This document shows positions 32,071 to 41,730 of a stretch of DNA of 64,000 bases, piece after piece. The stretch is from the NCBI GenBank assembly GCA_016271365.2, contig CM028132.1, forward strand, positions 588,325,001 through 588,389,000, in the 5' to 3' direction. The number at the start of each line of letters is the position of its first letter. Position 1 is the first letter of the stretch. The position numbers were made by a program, and so were the translations under genes. The notes beneath the pieces are model-generated. The model did no database searches. It was not told the origin of the DNA and saw nothing but the letters and a program-made list of their open reading frames with translations. The DNA is from Neoceratodus forsteri. Taxonomy: Eukaryota > Chordata > Ceratodontiformes > Ceratodontidae.

Positions 32071-32200
32071 AGAAACATAGAAACATAGACCTTGACAGCA
32101 GATAAAGACCAAGGGTCCTCCAAGTCTGCCCAGAAAAATGTTCTACCTTTTATATTCCTACCTAATCTGTTTTTTCTTGAGTCCACCTGCAGCTGCTGTG
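32071..32200 (-). mobile_element. CR1 3' end fragment
   Basis: The minus strand carries the CR1 tail CTATGTTTCTATGTTTCT next to TCTTTATCTGCTGTCAAGG, the same 3' UTR phrase found in the copies ending near 27.9, 36.0 and 19.0 kb. It is a very short 5'-truncated copy. Confidence 0.85.
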
Positions 32201-32258
32201 TGGGTTATTGTTCAATTATAAGACATTTGTTTAAAGTTGATTATTTTATTTAAGAAAT

Positions 32259-32398
32259 AAGGCACTCCCAGGGGTTATGTTAATGGTCTGGTAATCACCC
32301 TGTAGGGGTATACATCTGGGCATGAGCCACAGTCGAGTGCCACATGCCCCTAGAGGGTGATTAACTGGTCAGTAACATAACCACTGAAAGTACCTTAC
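32259..32398. mobile_element. Small foldback element (MITE-like)
   Basis: The ends TAAGGCACTCCCAGGGGTTATGTTA and TAACATAACCACTGAAAGTACCTTA are inverted copies. The similarity extends inward over GGTCTGGTAATCACCCTGTAGGGG and its counterpart, leaving a short loop. It is about 140 bp and non-coding. A TAA/TTA pair at the ends could be target or terminus. Confidence 0.8.
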
Positions 32399-33113
32399 TG
32401 TTATTACAGTATCAATGTTTTTTTTTTTTTTAAATAGTGTTAACAGCCATGGTAGTTTTTTTAAATAGTGTTGATAGCCATGGTAGCCTACATTTAGGGA
32501 CCAAATTATAAGAACACTGTCTAGCCCTGTAGTTTGGGGGAAGGGTGATAATTGTCACACCTGAGGCTTCAGCTAGTTAATAACTGGAGGTAGGACTAAG
32601 TCAAATTTCTGATACGTTGGTCGTGGTAAGGGGGATGTGGTAGCCAGGGTACCAATCAAGGACTTGGTAGTCCAACAGGAAGTACTGCCTTAAAGGAACT
32701 GCACAGGAAGGATAAAAGACAGCCACCCCTAACATGCCCCCACACACATGAGTGCAACAGCACAGGAGTGGAACAGTGCAGGAGTAGAACAGGTGTGAGA
32801 CTGGCATCTTAGGCATTAGTGGGCATCTGCAGGAGGAAGTAGGAAAGCAGGGGACTCTGCTGGTCAACTAAGATTAGGTACATCTTCTCTACTGTGTAAC
32901 AGTCACTGTTGGGAAGTGTGGAAGGTAAAAGGTAGGCCAAAACCAAGAACAGAAGCAACACCCTATCTAGGGTAGGACTATGAATAGATTTAAACAAGGT
33001 ATGGGGGAACACAAATAGAAACAAATTAGAAAAGGGGAAAATTAGAAACACCCTATTGGAGGCCAGGGTACAAAAGTATTTCCAGGTAAAAAAAGGGAGA
33101 ATAGAAGCTGAGA
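32399..33113. other. No firm feature
   Basis: A 35-bp tandem duplication built on TTTAAATAGTGTT(A/G)A(C/T)AGCCATGGTAG lies at about 32430-32487. The remainder may be CR1 5' UTR but shows no diagnostic phrase. Confidence 0.4.
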
Positions 33114-34700
33114 ATGCTGGGAGTGTTGCAGTGCCGTGGCAGTAGGGCAGCAGTTTTCAGAGAGACCTTCTGGAGACTGTGGTGCTGCCCCATCTGCATG
33201 AACCTCTCTGGGCTGAGAAAGAAGGATGCTAGAATCCAGACCGAGTTGTCTGGGATTCAGGAGATCTTGTCCCCTCACCCAGGAGCCACCAAGTCTGCCA
33301 CCTTTACCTCAAAGTATGCCAAGGAGGAGGAGGGAACAGCTGGACAATGGTCAGCTCTAGAAATGTAGAGGGGCACTAGGTGATAAAAACGAATATAAAT
33401 AAAAGGCAATCAAAAATCGCATATGAAAAAAGACGCTTTAAAAAGTAGAGCCCAAAAAAAAACACCGACCACAACGACAAAGCCAATGGTAGCAGTCAAA
33501 AAACACACTGATCGCTACCATGGTTAACAATAAACAAGTAAATTTAGTTTTTGCAGGGGGCAAAGCCCCCTGCACCCCCCAATCATGGGGGCTTCGCCCT
33601 GCACACCCTCTGAACTAAATATAATAAACTCCATGGGAGTTAAAACTCAGGAACAAGGAGGAACTCCGGGGGGATTGCATCTGTGAGGGTGGGGACAAAA
33701 GTGCAGGGTGGGGGGAGAATGAATAAAAATGAAAACTTGGGAGGGGGAGAAGAAAAACACAACAATCAGGAGACTGGGAACAGAACCCTGGTCTGCAGGA
33801 CTTTCCACCACCCTAGCTGCTTGTGGCCTTAGCCCCCTGCACCATGGGAGCAGCTTGGCAAAGCACCATGCAGTTCACCAATTGTCCTCTTCCTTCCATG
33901 TGATGACAGCTACAGGGGTAGCAGTAACTGACTTGCGCTATGCAATCCCTGTAGCTGCCATGTCAGATGCTATTTTTCCAGCGTGGGTTTTCCTGCGCTA
34001 TAATACCGGCAACATATTCACTGGGTAGGATGTAGAGGTGGTGGGACAGAGGAACATTCCTCAACCAGTACCACTATGTAATTCCTATGCTACTGTAGTG
34101 GGGCGGGACTACTGGAAGAAAGCACGCGGGGTAGTGACCAGAGAGGATGTGTGGAGGCCCTCCATAGTGGAGACTCCAGAGGAAGTAACTTTTGATGGGG
34201 AACTCAGTTGTGAGTGGGATAGATTTAGGACTAGGAAAGGGGGGAGATGCAGGTTAGGTGTCTACGCAGTGTCACAACCTAAAGGGATAGGAAGCGGGTC
34301 CTGAGGATCGCTAGGGCAGCAGGATGGGAGGCAGAGCTGTAAATCATTGTCCTCCTGGTGTCTAAGGACCCGGCTATGGACAAGCTGGGGTACTGCAGGG
34401 ATAGTTTAGGGAGCTGGGAAGGAGTATTAAGACAGGTAACATGCTCAGTGGCTTTCACTGAGGTGCTGCTTATCTACGGGGGGGGGGTGAGGAGCAGGAT
34501 CTCTGCACCATAAGCTTCAACTTATGGCTGAGGGAATGGTGCAGAGAGGTGGGGTTTGGCTACATTGGGGACTGGGGACCCACCAGGGAGGATAAGGGCT
34601 TATACAGGGGTGATGGCCTGCACCCTTCCGGGAGGGGAACCCACAGTCTTCAGTGGACAGTTTAAATGTTACTTCAGTGAACATTTAAACTAGTCAAGGG
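33114..34700 (+). pseudogene. CR1-B ORF1 (zinc/coiled-coil and esterase-like), interrupted
   Basis: The first part has CCPICMNLSGLRKKDARIQT, the Cys-rich then coiled-coil start of CR1 ORF1, ending near 33360. After the foreign segment it resumes with QPVPLCNSYATVVG (about 34060), corresponding to the linker before the esterase. The esterase-like part is readable in pieces: a Gly-rich stretch near 34.48 kb, then FNLWLREWCREVGFGYIGDW (about 34510-34585), and GLYRGDGLHPSGRGT (about 34590-34650), the typical D-G-x-H-x-S end of the ORF1 esterase in CR1-type LINEs. Several frameshifts occur between the pieces. Confidence 0.75.
33370..34020. other. Insertion within CR1-B with GC-rich hairpin
   Basis: This segment has no CR1 similarity. 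It contains GCAGGGGGCAAAGCCCCCTGC (about 33555-33575), a strong hairpin, followed by GGGGGCTTCGCCCTGCAC. AT-rich sequence lies on its left. Clear terminal inverted repeats or target duplications were not found, so its class is open. Confidence 0.45.
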
Positions 34701-34939
34701 GTGTGGCAGAAGGAATCAGGAAGGCAGAGACTGCCCCCCTTCCCCCACACAGGCTGAAGTAGAGAGTAGGGAGAACCTGAGGTGTGAGGAATCCCTCAGG
34801 GTGCAAATTAATAAAGGAAGTAGGGTGGTAGAGATGAAGGGGGACAGGAATAGGAGCATCAAAAAGAGAGGTGGGAAAGAGGGAGGGCAAATGGAAAAAA
34901 GGGGAGTAACAAGCAGAGTGGAAACAAAATCTGGAAGAC

Positions 34940-35550
34940 TATGTGTGCGAATGCTAGAAGTCTAGAAAATATGATTCCAGACCTAGAGGCATCATAGCAG
35001 AGTCAGATCTGGATATTGTGCACATTACTGAGTCATCGTGCACTGAAAAACATGACTTGGACAGGGTCATACCAGGCTATATTCTGTTCAGGAAGGACAG
35101 CATGGGAAGGAAAGGAGGGGTGTGGTGCTTTATGTGAGGGAAAGCATAAAAGCAACAGAGATACAGGGAACACAGGGGAAGACAGAGATGCTGTGGGGCA
35201 CCCTGGTGATGGAAATGGAGCCACTATATGCACTGGAGTGATCTACAGACCTCCAGCACACAGGGGGAGGAATTAGATATGGTACTGATGGAAGCCATTT
35301 GCAAGCTGGTAGAAAAAGGGGAGATGCTCCTGGTGGGGGACTTCAACCTGTCAGATGTAGATTGGAGCATTCCAGGAGCAGCTTCAGCTAGAAGCAGGAA
35401 CATCCTAGACTCTCTGCATGAGGCGTTTCTCAGGCAACTAGTCAGCGAACCCACTCATGGTGGGGCAATACTGGACCTAGTACTCACTAACAGGGACAGT
35501 ATTGCAGACATCAAGTGTGGAGCAATCACCCTACAGTGTAGTTCAATATA
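34940..35550 (+). pseudogene. CR1-B endonuclease domain
   Basis: Fragments in order: CANARSLENMIPDLEA (N-box region, about 34945), a TE-S/W-like segment near 35.03 kb, GRKGG and VLYVRESIKAT-like text in shifted frames near 35.1 kb, GVIYRPPAHRG (about 35240), then a clean frame with GEMLLVGDFNLSDVDW (about 35319-35366) and GAILDLVLTNRDSIADI (about 35463-35513). GDFN and the LDLVLTN box are intact, while the first half is frameshifted. The CR1 endonuclease nicks target DNA before reverse transcription. The linker to 35.99 kb holds a Lys-rich stretch (SKSKRKKRPLSFSKEV). Confidence 0.88.
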
Positions 35551-36033
35551 AGGACAGCTATGGAATCAAACCACACAAGGTAAGGGTCCTGGACTTCAGG
35601 AGAGCAGATTTTATAAAGATGGGTGAATGCCTCAGGGATGACTGGGGATGACCTGGCAGAGGGGATGATCTGAGTGGGGTGGAGAAACAGTGGGTGAAGC
35701 TAAAAGGGAGCACAGTAAAAGGCACAAAGCTCTGCATCAAACAAGTGAGCAAAAGCAAGAGGAAGAAGAGACCACTATCGTTCTCGAAAGAGGTGGCTGA
35801 AAAGGTAAAGGCTAAAAAGGAATCATTCAGAAGGTATAAGGAGACACAGAGGGTGGAGCAGAGGGAGGTGCATCCAGGGAAAATGGAGAGAAGCAGGGAA
35901 AGCAGCAAGGAGCACAAAGGAACAAACTAAAGAGAGAATAGCCCAGCAGGTAACAAAAGGGAAAAATACATTTTTTAGGTATGTAATGAAAAGAAGATTT
36001 TCACATTTCAACAGTGTATTTGGGGTAATGTTT

Positions 36034-36345
36034 GAAACATAGAAACATAGAAATTGACGGCAGATAAGAACCGCAAGGCCCATCCAGTCTGCCCATTTTT
36101 TCTACCTTATGAATGTGCCATAGGCCTGTACTCTGTCAATGGCCTATGTATTCATACTCATCTGTATTGCTCCCTTATGCCTATCCCATTTCTGTTTGAA
36201 GCCCTGTACTGATTTCATATCCACCACTTCCTGAGGTAGGCCATTCCATGCATCCGCCACCCTTTCTGTGAAAAAGAACTTCCTCACATGACCCCATAAT
36301 CGGCCTCCCTCTAATCTCATGCTGAGTCCTTTTGTCCTGCTATTT
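36034..36345 (-). mobile_element. CR1 3' end fragment
   Basis: The minus strand reads MRLEGGRLWGHVRKFFFTER, then VADAWNGLPQEVVD and FKQKWDRHKGAIQ, the usual CR1 ORF2 C-terminus. This is followed by a short 3' UTR with GGGCAGACTGGATGGGCCTT and the tail CTATGTTTCTATGTTTC. It lies against the end of CR1-B in the opposite orientation. Confidence 0.93.
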
Positions 36346-36540
36346 TTTATGTTTGCTTGTGTGCATGCGCAAGGAACGTCTTGGGAGAATAGGACAGTTT
36401 GGAGGTGTGACTGTCCTGTGCAATCCACTGCTCTGTTGAGCAGGCATGGCGGTCCTGCACCAATGGATGCGGGTGCCATGTATGACAGCGGTGGTCTTCA
36501 CTTCAAAGAAAACCACCACTGTGTGCTCGCAGTGCCTCAC

Positions 36541-36890
36541 GCCCCCCCCCAAAGCTTTGGTGCCACGCTGGGAGCCCACCCCAGCGTGGCAAATCTTGTT
36601 TTAGCCAGCGGGTGCCCAATCCCCGTCGGCTCCCGTCCCCAAACAGCTTTCCCTGCTGCCATGCTGGGAGCACACCCCAGCATGACAAACGTCCCGCGTC
36701 GCGCCACTGTGTGCTCGCAGCTGCCTCACGCGCCCCCCAAAGCTTTGGTGCCATGCTGGGAGCCCACCCCAGCGTGACAAACCTTGTTTTGGCTGACAGG
36801 GGTGCCCAATCCCACATCGGCTCCACGCCCCCCCAGCCGTCCTTCTGCCATGCTGGGAGCCCACCCCAGCGTGGCAAACGTCCCGCGTCG
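36541..36890. repeat. GC-rich tandem repeat with four stem-loops
   Basis: About two 187-bp units each contain two copies of a stem-loop of the form GCCA(C/T)GCTGGG-AGCCCA-CCCCAGCGTGGC (starting near 36562, 36658, 36750 and 36847). The stems are 10-11 bp, perfect or nearly so. TTTGTTTAAA follows the array. Function unknown. Confidence 0.85.
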
Positions 36891-37025
36891 TCTTTTTTTG
36901 TTTAAAAACCTGTAAATTAAAACAGTCCCACGGCGCTTCTCCCTGGCCCCTTCCCACAACCTGTAACCACAATGCGCACCCTACCTCCCCACCCCTCACC
37001 CCCATCTTAACTCCGGAGTCTGGCG

Positions 37026-38590
37026 TGACAATCTTCGGTGGACCGGGAACACGTCTGCACTCTTCAAAGCCGACTGCGAACTGAGGAAATGCCGGTAAGC
37101 TGTATAATGGGCTAGATGAGTTTTTTTCAACTTTTTTGTATATCTCAGGCTTTTTTTGGAATTTTTGCACCAAATTTTCAACATAGGGTTTTTGGGACCC
37201 CTTCTCATGAATGATGTCACTGTCATGGCGTTAGTCGGGCCCGAAGGGTGATTTCGCATCCACTGCGTGAAATCACCTTTCGGGCCTGATTAATGAAACG
37301 ACACTGCCAGTGTTCATAAGGTGGGCTCTCAAAGCCTATTTTGAAAATTTGGTGAAAAATTCCTAAAATGACCGCTTTTGATACGCGTTACGCAGTCCCA
37401 CGCACGCTCGTAAGTTTGCGAATTTTCAATATTTCCATTCCAGATTTTCAACATTGCCATTTTACCACACCTCCTCATGAGCAGTACAGCTGTCATTTTT
37501 CACATCCTGCCTAAAACTTGTTTCCGCCCATGTAGCGCACAATAGCGCAGTCGGTGTCCGAACTCAATGTATGGGACACATTAAGAGAATCACAGTGACA
37601 CTGTTCATGAGCAGAGGTCTTAAAATGGCTGTGTTAATAAATTTGGTGAAAAAATTCCTAAAAATGACTGTTTTACGAGTGTTCATTGCGCAGTTCCTAC
37701 ACACGCTCGTAAGTTTGCGAATTTTCAATATTTTCACTCCAGATTTTCAACATTGCCATTTTACCACACCTCCTCATGAGCAGTACAGCTGTCATTTTTC
37801 ACATCCTGCCCAAAACGTGTTTCTGCCCATGTAGCGCACAATGGCGCAGTCGGTGTGCGAACTCAATGTATGGGACACACTAAGAAAATCACAGTGACAC
37901 TGTTCGTGAGCAGAGGCCTCCAAAAGCCTATGTTGCAAATTTGGTGAAACAATGTCAAAAAATGACTGTGTTCCGAGCGTGCGCTGAGCACTTTCCACGC
38001 ACACTCATAACTTCGAGAATTTGAAATATTTTCACTCCAGATTTTCAACACTGGCATTTTTTCACACCTCCTTATGAAGAGTACAGCTGACATTTTTCAC
38101 ATCCTGGCTGAAATGTGCTTTTGCACATCCAGCGCACAATGGTGTGGTCAGAGTGAGAAATCAATGCTCAGGACAGATTATTAAAATCACAGTGACACTG
38201 TTCATGAGCAGAGGTCCCAAAATGCCTATGTTGAAAATTTGGTGACAAAAGTCCACAAAATGACTGTGTCATGAGCGTTCATTGCGCATGTACGCTCGTA
38301 AGTTCGAGAAATTGTTGTATTTTCACTCCAGATGTTCAACATTGCCGTCCCTTCACACCTCCCTATGAATGCTACAGCTGTCATTTTTCACACCCTGCCC
38401 GAACTGTGTTTTTGCACATGTGGAGCAGAATGGTGTGGTCGCTGTGGGAAATCAACGTTCAGGACAGATTAACAAAATAACAGTGGTACTGTTCATAAGC
38501 AGAGGTCTCAAATGCTTTTATGAGGTGGGAGTAACTAAAACGTCATGCTGAAAATTTGTAGTGCAAATACCAGCAATCGCACAGGGCATT
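37026..38590 (+). repeat. Palindromic ~297-bp satellite, main array (about five units)
   Basis: After the shared block (37026-37111), units follow with boundary phrase CGCTCGTAAGTT(T/C)G(C/A)GA near 37402, 37701, 37998 and 38295. Each unit holds an arm with TTCAACAT and CCTC.TATGA/CATGA and an inverted arm ending GTTCATGAGC..AGG...TATGTTGAAAATTTGGTGA. In the first unit the two arms match over about 105 nt at roughly 80%, with the centre near 37265. No ORF is conserved between units. Confidence 0.88.
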
Positions 38591-38679
38591 AGGATAAAGC
38601 ACCATACGTGCCAAACACCACTGCAAATACCTGCAAGTGAACATCCGGCATTGACAAATGCTTGTCTTATATTGAAACG

Positions 38680-38858
38680 TTAGACTCTTTCACCTTGTGA
38701 ATGCCCTTAAGATGTTTCAATCATATCACCTCTCTCCCTCCTTTGCCCTAGGGTCTACATATTGAGCTCTGTTAATCTGTCCTCATATGTTTTCTGATGC
38801 AGTCCCTGCACCATTTTGGTTGCCCTTCTCTGGACTGCCTCCATTTTGTTAACAATAA
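38680..38858 (-). mobile_element. CR1 C-terminal fragment
   Basis: The minus strand encodes MEAVQRRATKMVQGLHQKTY then EDRLTELNM and RRERGDMI. These are nearly the same phrases as in CR1-A at 18.55-18.67 kb. It abuts L2-E. Confidence 0.85.
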
Positions 38859-38868
38859 GTGAAATCAT

Positions 38869-39700
38869 CTTACCGGGTGATTTCAATGTAAACTGGTTAT
38901 CTGCTATGTCCTCCACATACAAAGAAGCAGTGCTTGCGTATGACCTCACTCAAATGGTCCAATCTCCAACCAGGTTGGACCCCAAATCTGGGATATCCAC
39001 CCTTATTGACTTTATTCTCACCAACCGCCCACATAACCTTTCCTATATCAAGGTGCTCCCTGACTCGATAAGTGACCATTCCCCAGTTACCTGTTGCTGG
39101 TCTAATAAAATTCCCCCAAACCCCTCAACAACCACAGTGCAAAGATGCTTAAGGAAAGAAGCCCTCCCATGCCTAAAATCTTACCTTGCCTTCTTCGACT
39201 GGTCTCCTATCCACACTGCCCAATCAGTTGATTCTGCCCTCACCTATTTTATTTCCTCCTTTAACTCTGCTTGCGACATCTTTGCCCCCTACTCAAGACA
39301 TATAGTAAAAACTCTGGACACCGCCTGGATTTCCCAGTCGCTACTTGACAGCATAAGAAAGAGGAATAACCTCTGGCACAAGGCCCTTGCCTCACAGCTC
39401 CCCCAAGACGGACAGAATTACAGGGAAGCTCAAAACAGCTGCACATGGGCTATCTGTCAAGCCAAAGCCGAATATTACAACCAAGTTCTTACCTCTTCCT
39501 GGGGCTCTGGTAGCAAATTCTGGAGAAACATCAAGGAACTAAATGGGAAAAATGTATCCCTACCCCAATGCAGCTTCAAATTGATGGGGTTATCTCCCAG
39601 GACCCTAAATATATCACTGATGCCCTCAATACTGCCTTCACAGACCTCAGCTATATTCTCCCCCCTAACTTCTTCGACCCGATCAGTAACCACCCCATAA
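38869..39700 (+). pseudogene. L2-E endonuclease C-terminal half and linker
   Basis: The continuous frame gives LPGDFNVNWLSAMSS, then STLIDFILTNRP and ISDHSPVTCCW (the S-D-H box of APE endonucleases, intact), then SFNSACDIFAP and FWRNIKELNGKN. The N-terminal half of the endonuclease is missing because the copy is 5' truncated at about 38.86 kb, where CR1 sequence begins. The apparent start codon at 38816 lies in CR1 antisense sequence and is not the real start. A frameshift near 39.58 kb separates it from the RT. Confidence 0.9.
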
Positions 39701-39784
39701 ACTCCCCTACCAATTTCAACCAACCTCCTTTCCTGACTACGAATCATCTCCTGCAATGAGGCAAAACGCTACCTAGGAAATGCC

Positions 39785-41287
39785 GTGGCAAACTCTCGCT
39801 GTAGCAGCGCCAGCTTGGACCTCAAGCTCATCCAGCTTACTTTGGATGTGACCTTGCCCCATTTCACCAAAATATTTAACTTATCCTTATGTCTCAGCCA
39901 GTTCCCCACTTCTTGGAAACGAGCAGTTATGACTCCCATATTAAAGAGTGGTGACCCCACCTCCGCCAGCAACTATAGACCAATATCCATACTGCCCCTC
40001 TCTCAAAGGCCCTTGAAAAAATCGTAGCGGACCAGCTCACGGACTATCTGACCAAACACAATCTGCTCTGTCATGAACAACACACGTTCCAGAGGGGTCA
40101 CAGCACCTCCACTGCCCTAGTCAAATTTACTTTTTATATACATGAGGCCCTGGATCATGGCTCAGTAGCGGGGGCTCTCTGTATCGATCTGACCAAAGCT
40201 TTTGATACGGTCAGTCACGAGCTTCTTCTCCACACCCTATCATCACTAAATATCTCCCCAGAGGTCACCTCCTGGCTCAAAGACTATCTCAATGGCAGAA
40301 CACAGCAGGTAAAAACTAATGAAACCATATCCTCTAGTAGGACAATCCACACAGAGGTCCCACAAGGGTCCATTTTAGGCCCATTGCTTTTCACCCTCTT
40401 TCTGAACTCCCTTCCCTAATCCTGTAGTGGGAAGCTTCTGCTTTATGCTGATGATGCTGTAGTCTTTTGGAAACATCATCATCTCAACACACTACAAGCT
40501 GCACTGCAGACCTTCTTTGGTGAGCTCGAAACCTGGTTCTCTGAACACCGCCTAATACTTAACTATAAGAAGACAAAAGCTATGATCTTCACCCACCGCC
40601 AAAACCCGCTCTGTAATACACTGCTAATCATCACAAACTCCCGTGGCATTGCTCTAGAACAGGTCTACAGTTTCAAATACCTGGGCGTCATGTTGGACTC
40701 TTTCCTTACCTATCATGCTCACATCCAACAAGTATCCTTCTCTGTTAATGCCAGGTTAGGGATCCTATACAGACATAGGCACTGCATTCCCCCGCAGGCA
40801 ATGCATCTAGCAGTGTCCTCCTCAATACTACCCCTGGTGGACTATGGCATAGTAATTTATGGATCTGCTGATCATACTGCCCTGTGCAGCATCAACCGAG
40901 CCCTCAATAAAGCCTGCCACCTTGTCTCTAATTGTAACAGGCTAACCCATACCTGTGAGCTTTACAAACTTATTGGCTGGCTAAACTTCCAAGATAGGGT
41001 GACGTATCACACCTGTCTTCTAGCAAGAAAGATACTACACAAACAAGCTCCGATAGGCCTCCAACCTCTTATTCAAACAGCCTTGTTCAGGAGGGCACCA
41101 AGACACTCTGCAAACACCCCCATACTAGTACCACACTGTAGAACCTCCCTTGGGCAACAGTCTTTCCGTTATCATGCCCCTCTGTGGCTAAACAACCTAC
41201 CATCCACAATCTCCCTTACATCCAGTCTGGGTCAATTTAAAGCTGGTCTTAAGACACTCCTCAACTTGGCAACCTATGACTGTATAT
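39785..41287 (+). pseudogene. L2-E reverse transcriptase and C-terminal domain
   Basis: RT motifs: TPILKSGDPTSASNYRPISI (about 39930-39990), a one-base shift near 40.0 kb, ALCIDLTKAFDTVSHELLL (about 40175-40230), EVPQGSILGPLLFTLFLN (about 40355-40410), a TAA near 40420, and the active-site box LLYADDAVVFW (about 40439-40470, YADD intact). The frame then stays open to 41287 with FKYLGVMLDSFLTYHAH, LVDYGIVIYGSAD, THTCELYKLIGWLNF and the terminal LGQQSFRYHAPLWLNNLP. With one stop and one or two shifts in 1.5 kb, this is the youngest L2 in the window. Confidence 0.95.
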
Positions 41288-41730
41288 AATTTTACAGCCA
41301 GGTTCCAGTGCTACAAATATGGGGTACCCCCCGGCATAGGGACTTTCTACTCTTTCCCTAGCTAGGATCCTCAATCTCACTTTAATCTTATCTTGACTCA
41401 GGGCCTATTTTTGTAAGACCCTCCGAAACTGAAGTACTGTCATATGTATCATAAGTGTTGACTCGGGACCTCTTTCTTAAGATCCCAGATGATGTAACCC
41501 TACATAATATGCAGTACCAAATGTTTAAATCCTCTATTAATGTTTAAGTTTAGTACTGTGCCAAATGTGTAAGTTTGTACTGCACCAAATGTATAACAGT
41601 TGTACCAAATGTTCAAGTTTGTGATACTTAGTGTATGTTCTTACTGACGTGGAGCCTTTGCAAAGCAGTCTATGACTCAAAGGATTGTAATTCCGATATC
41701 TTTCAATAAATAAATAAACAAACAAAAAAA

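Larger units (their letters stand above)
33114..35990 (+). mobile_element. CR1 LINE copy B, ORF1 and endonuclease
   Basis: The element contains ORF1 (33.1-34.7 kb) and the start of ORF2 with endonuclease (34.94-35.55 kb), and is lost after about 35.99 kb, before the RT. About 650 bp at 33370-34020 is foreign to CR1 ORF1 and contains a GC-rich hairpin, so it is probably an insertion. It is the only CR1 here that preserves ORF1. Confidence 0.8.
38860..41730 (+). mobile_element. L2-type LINE copy E, best-preserved L2
   Basis: The copy begins inside the endonuclease at PGDFNVNWL and ends in CAATAAATAAATAAACAAAC, preceded by GAGCCTTTGCAAAGCAGTCT. It shares its 3' end and C-terminal phrases with copy B. 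The long frame from about 40.03 to 41.29 kb has only one internal stop. Confidence 0.93.

Noticed and set aside
36503..37173. Long GC-rich ORFs on both strands
   Set aside because: They follow from the tandem GC hairpin repeats, which remain open in several frames at once.
38816..38868. Start of the 294-codon ORF at 38816 as the L2 ORF start
   Set aside because: The first codons are antisense of a CR1 fragment. L2 similarity begins at PGDFN near 38872.
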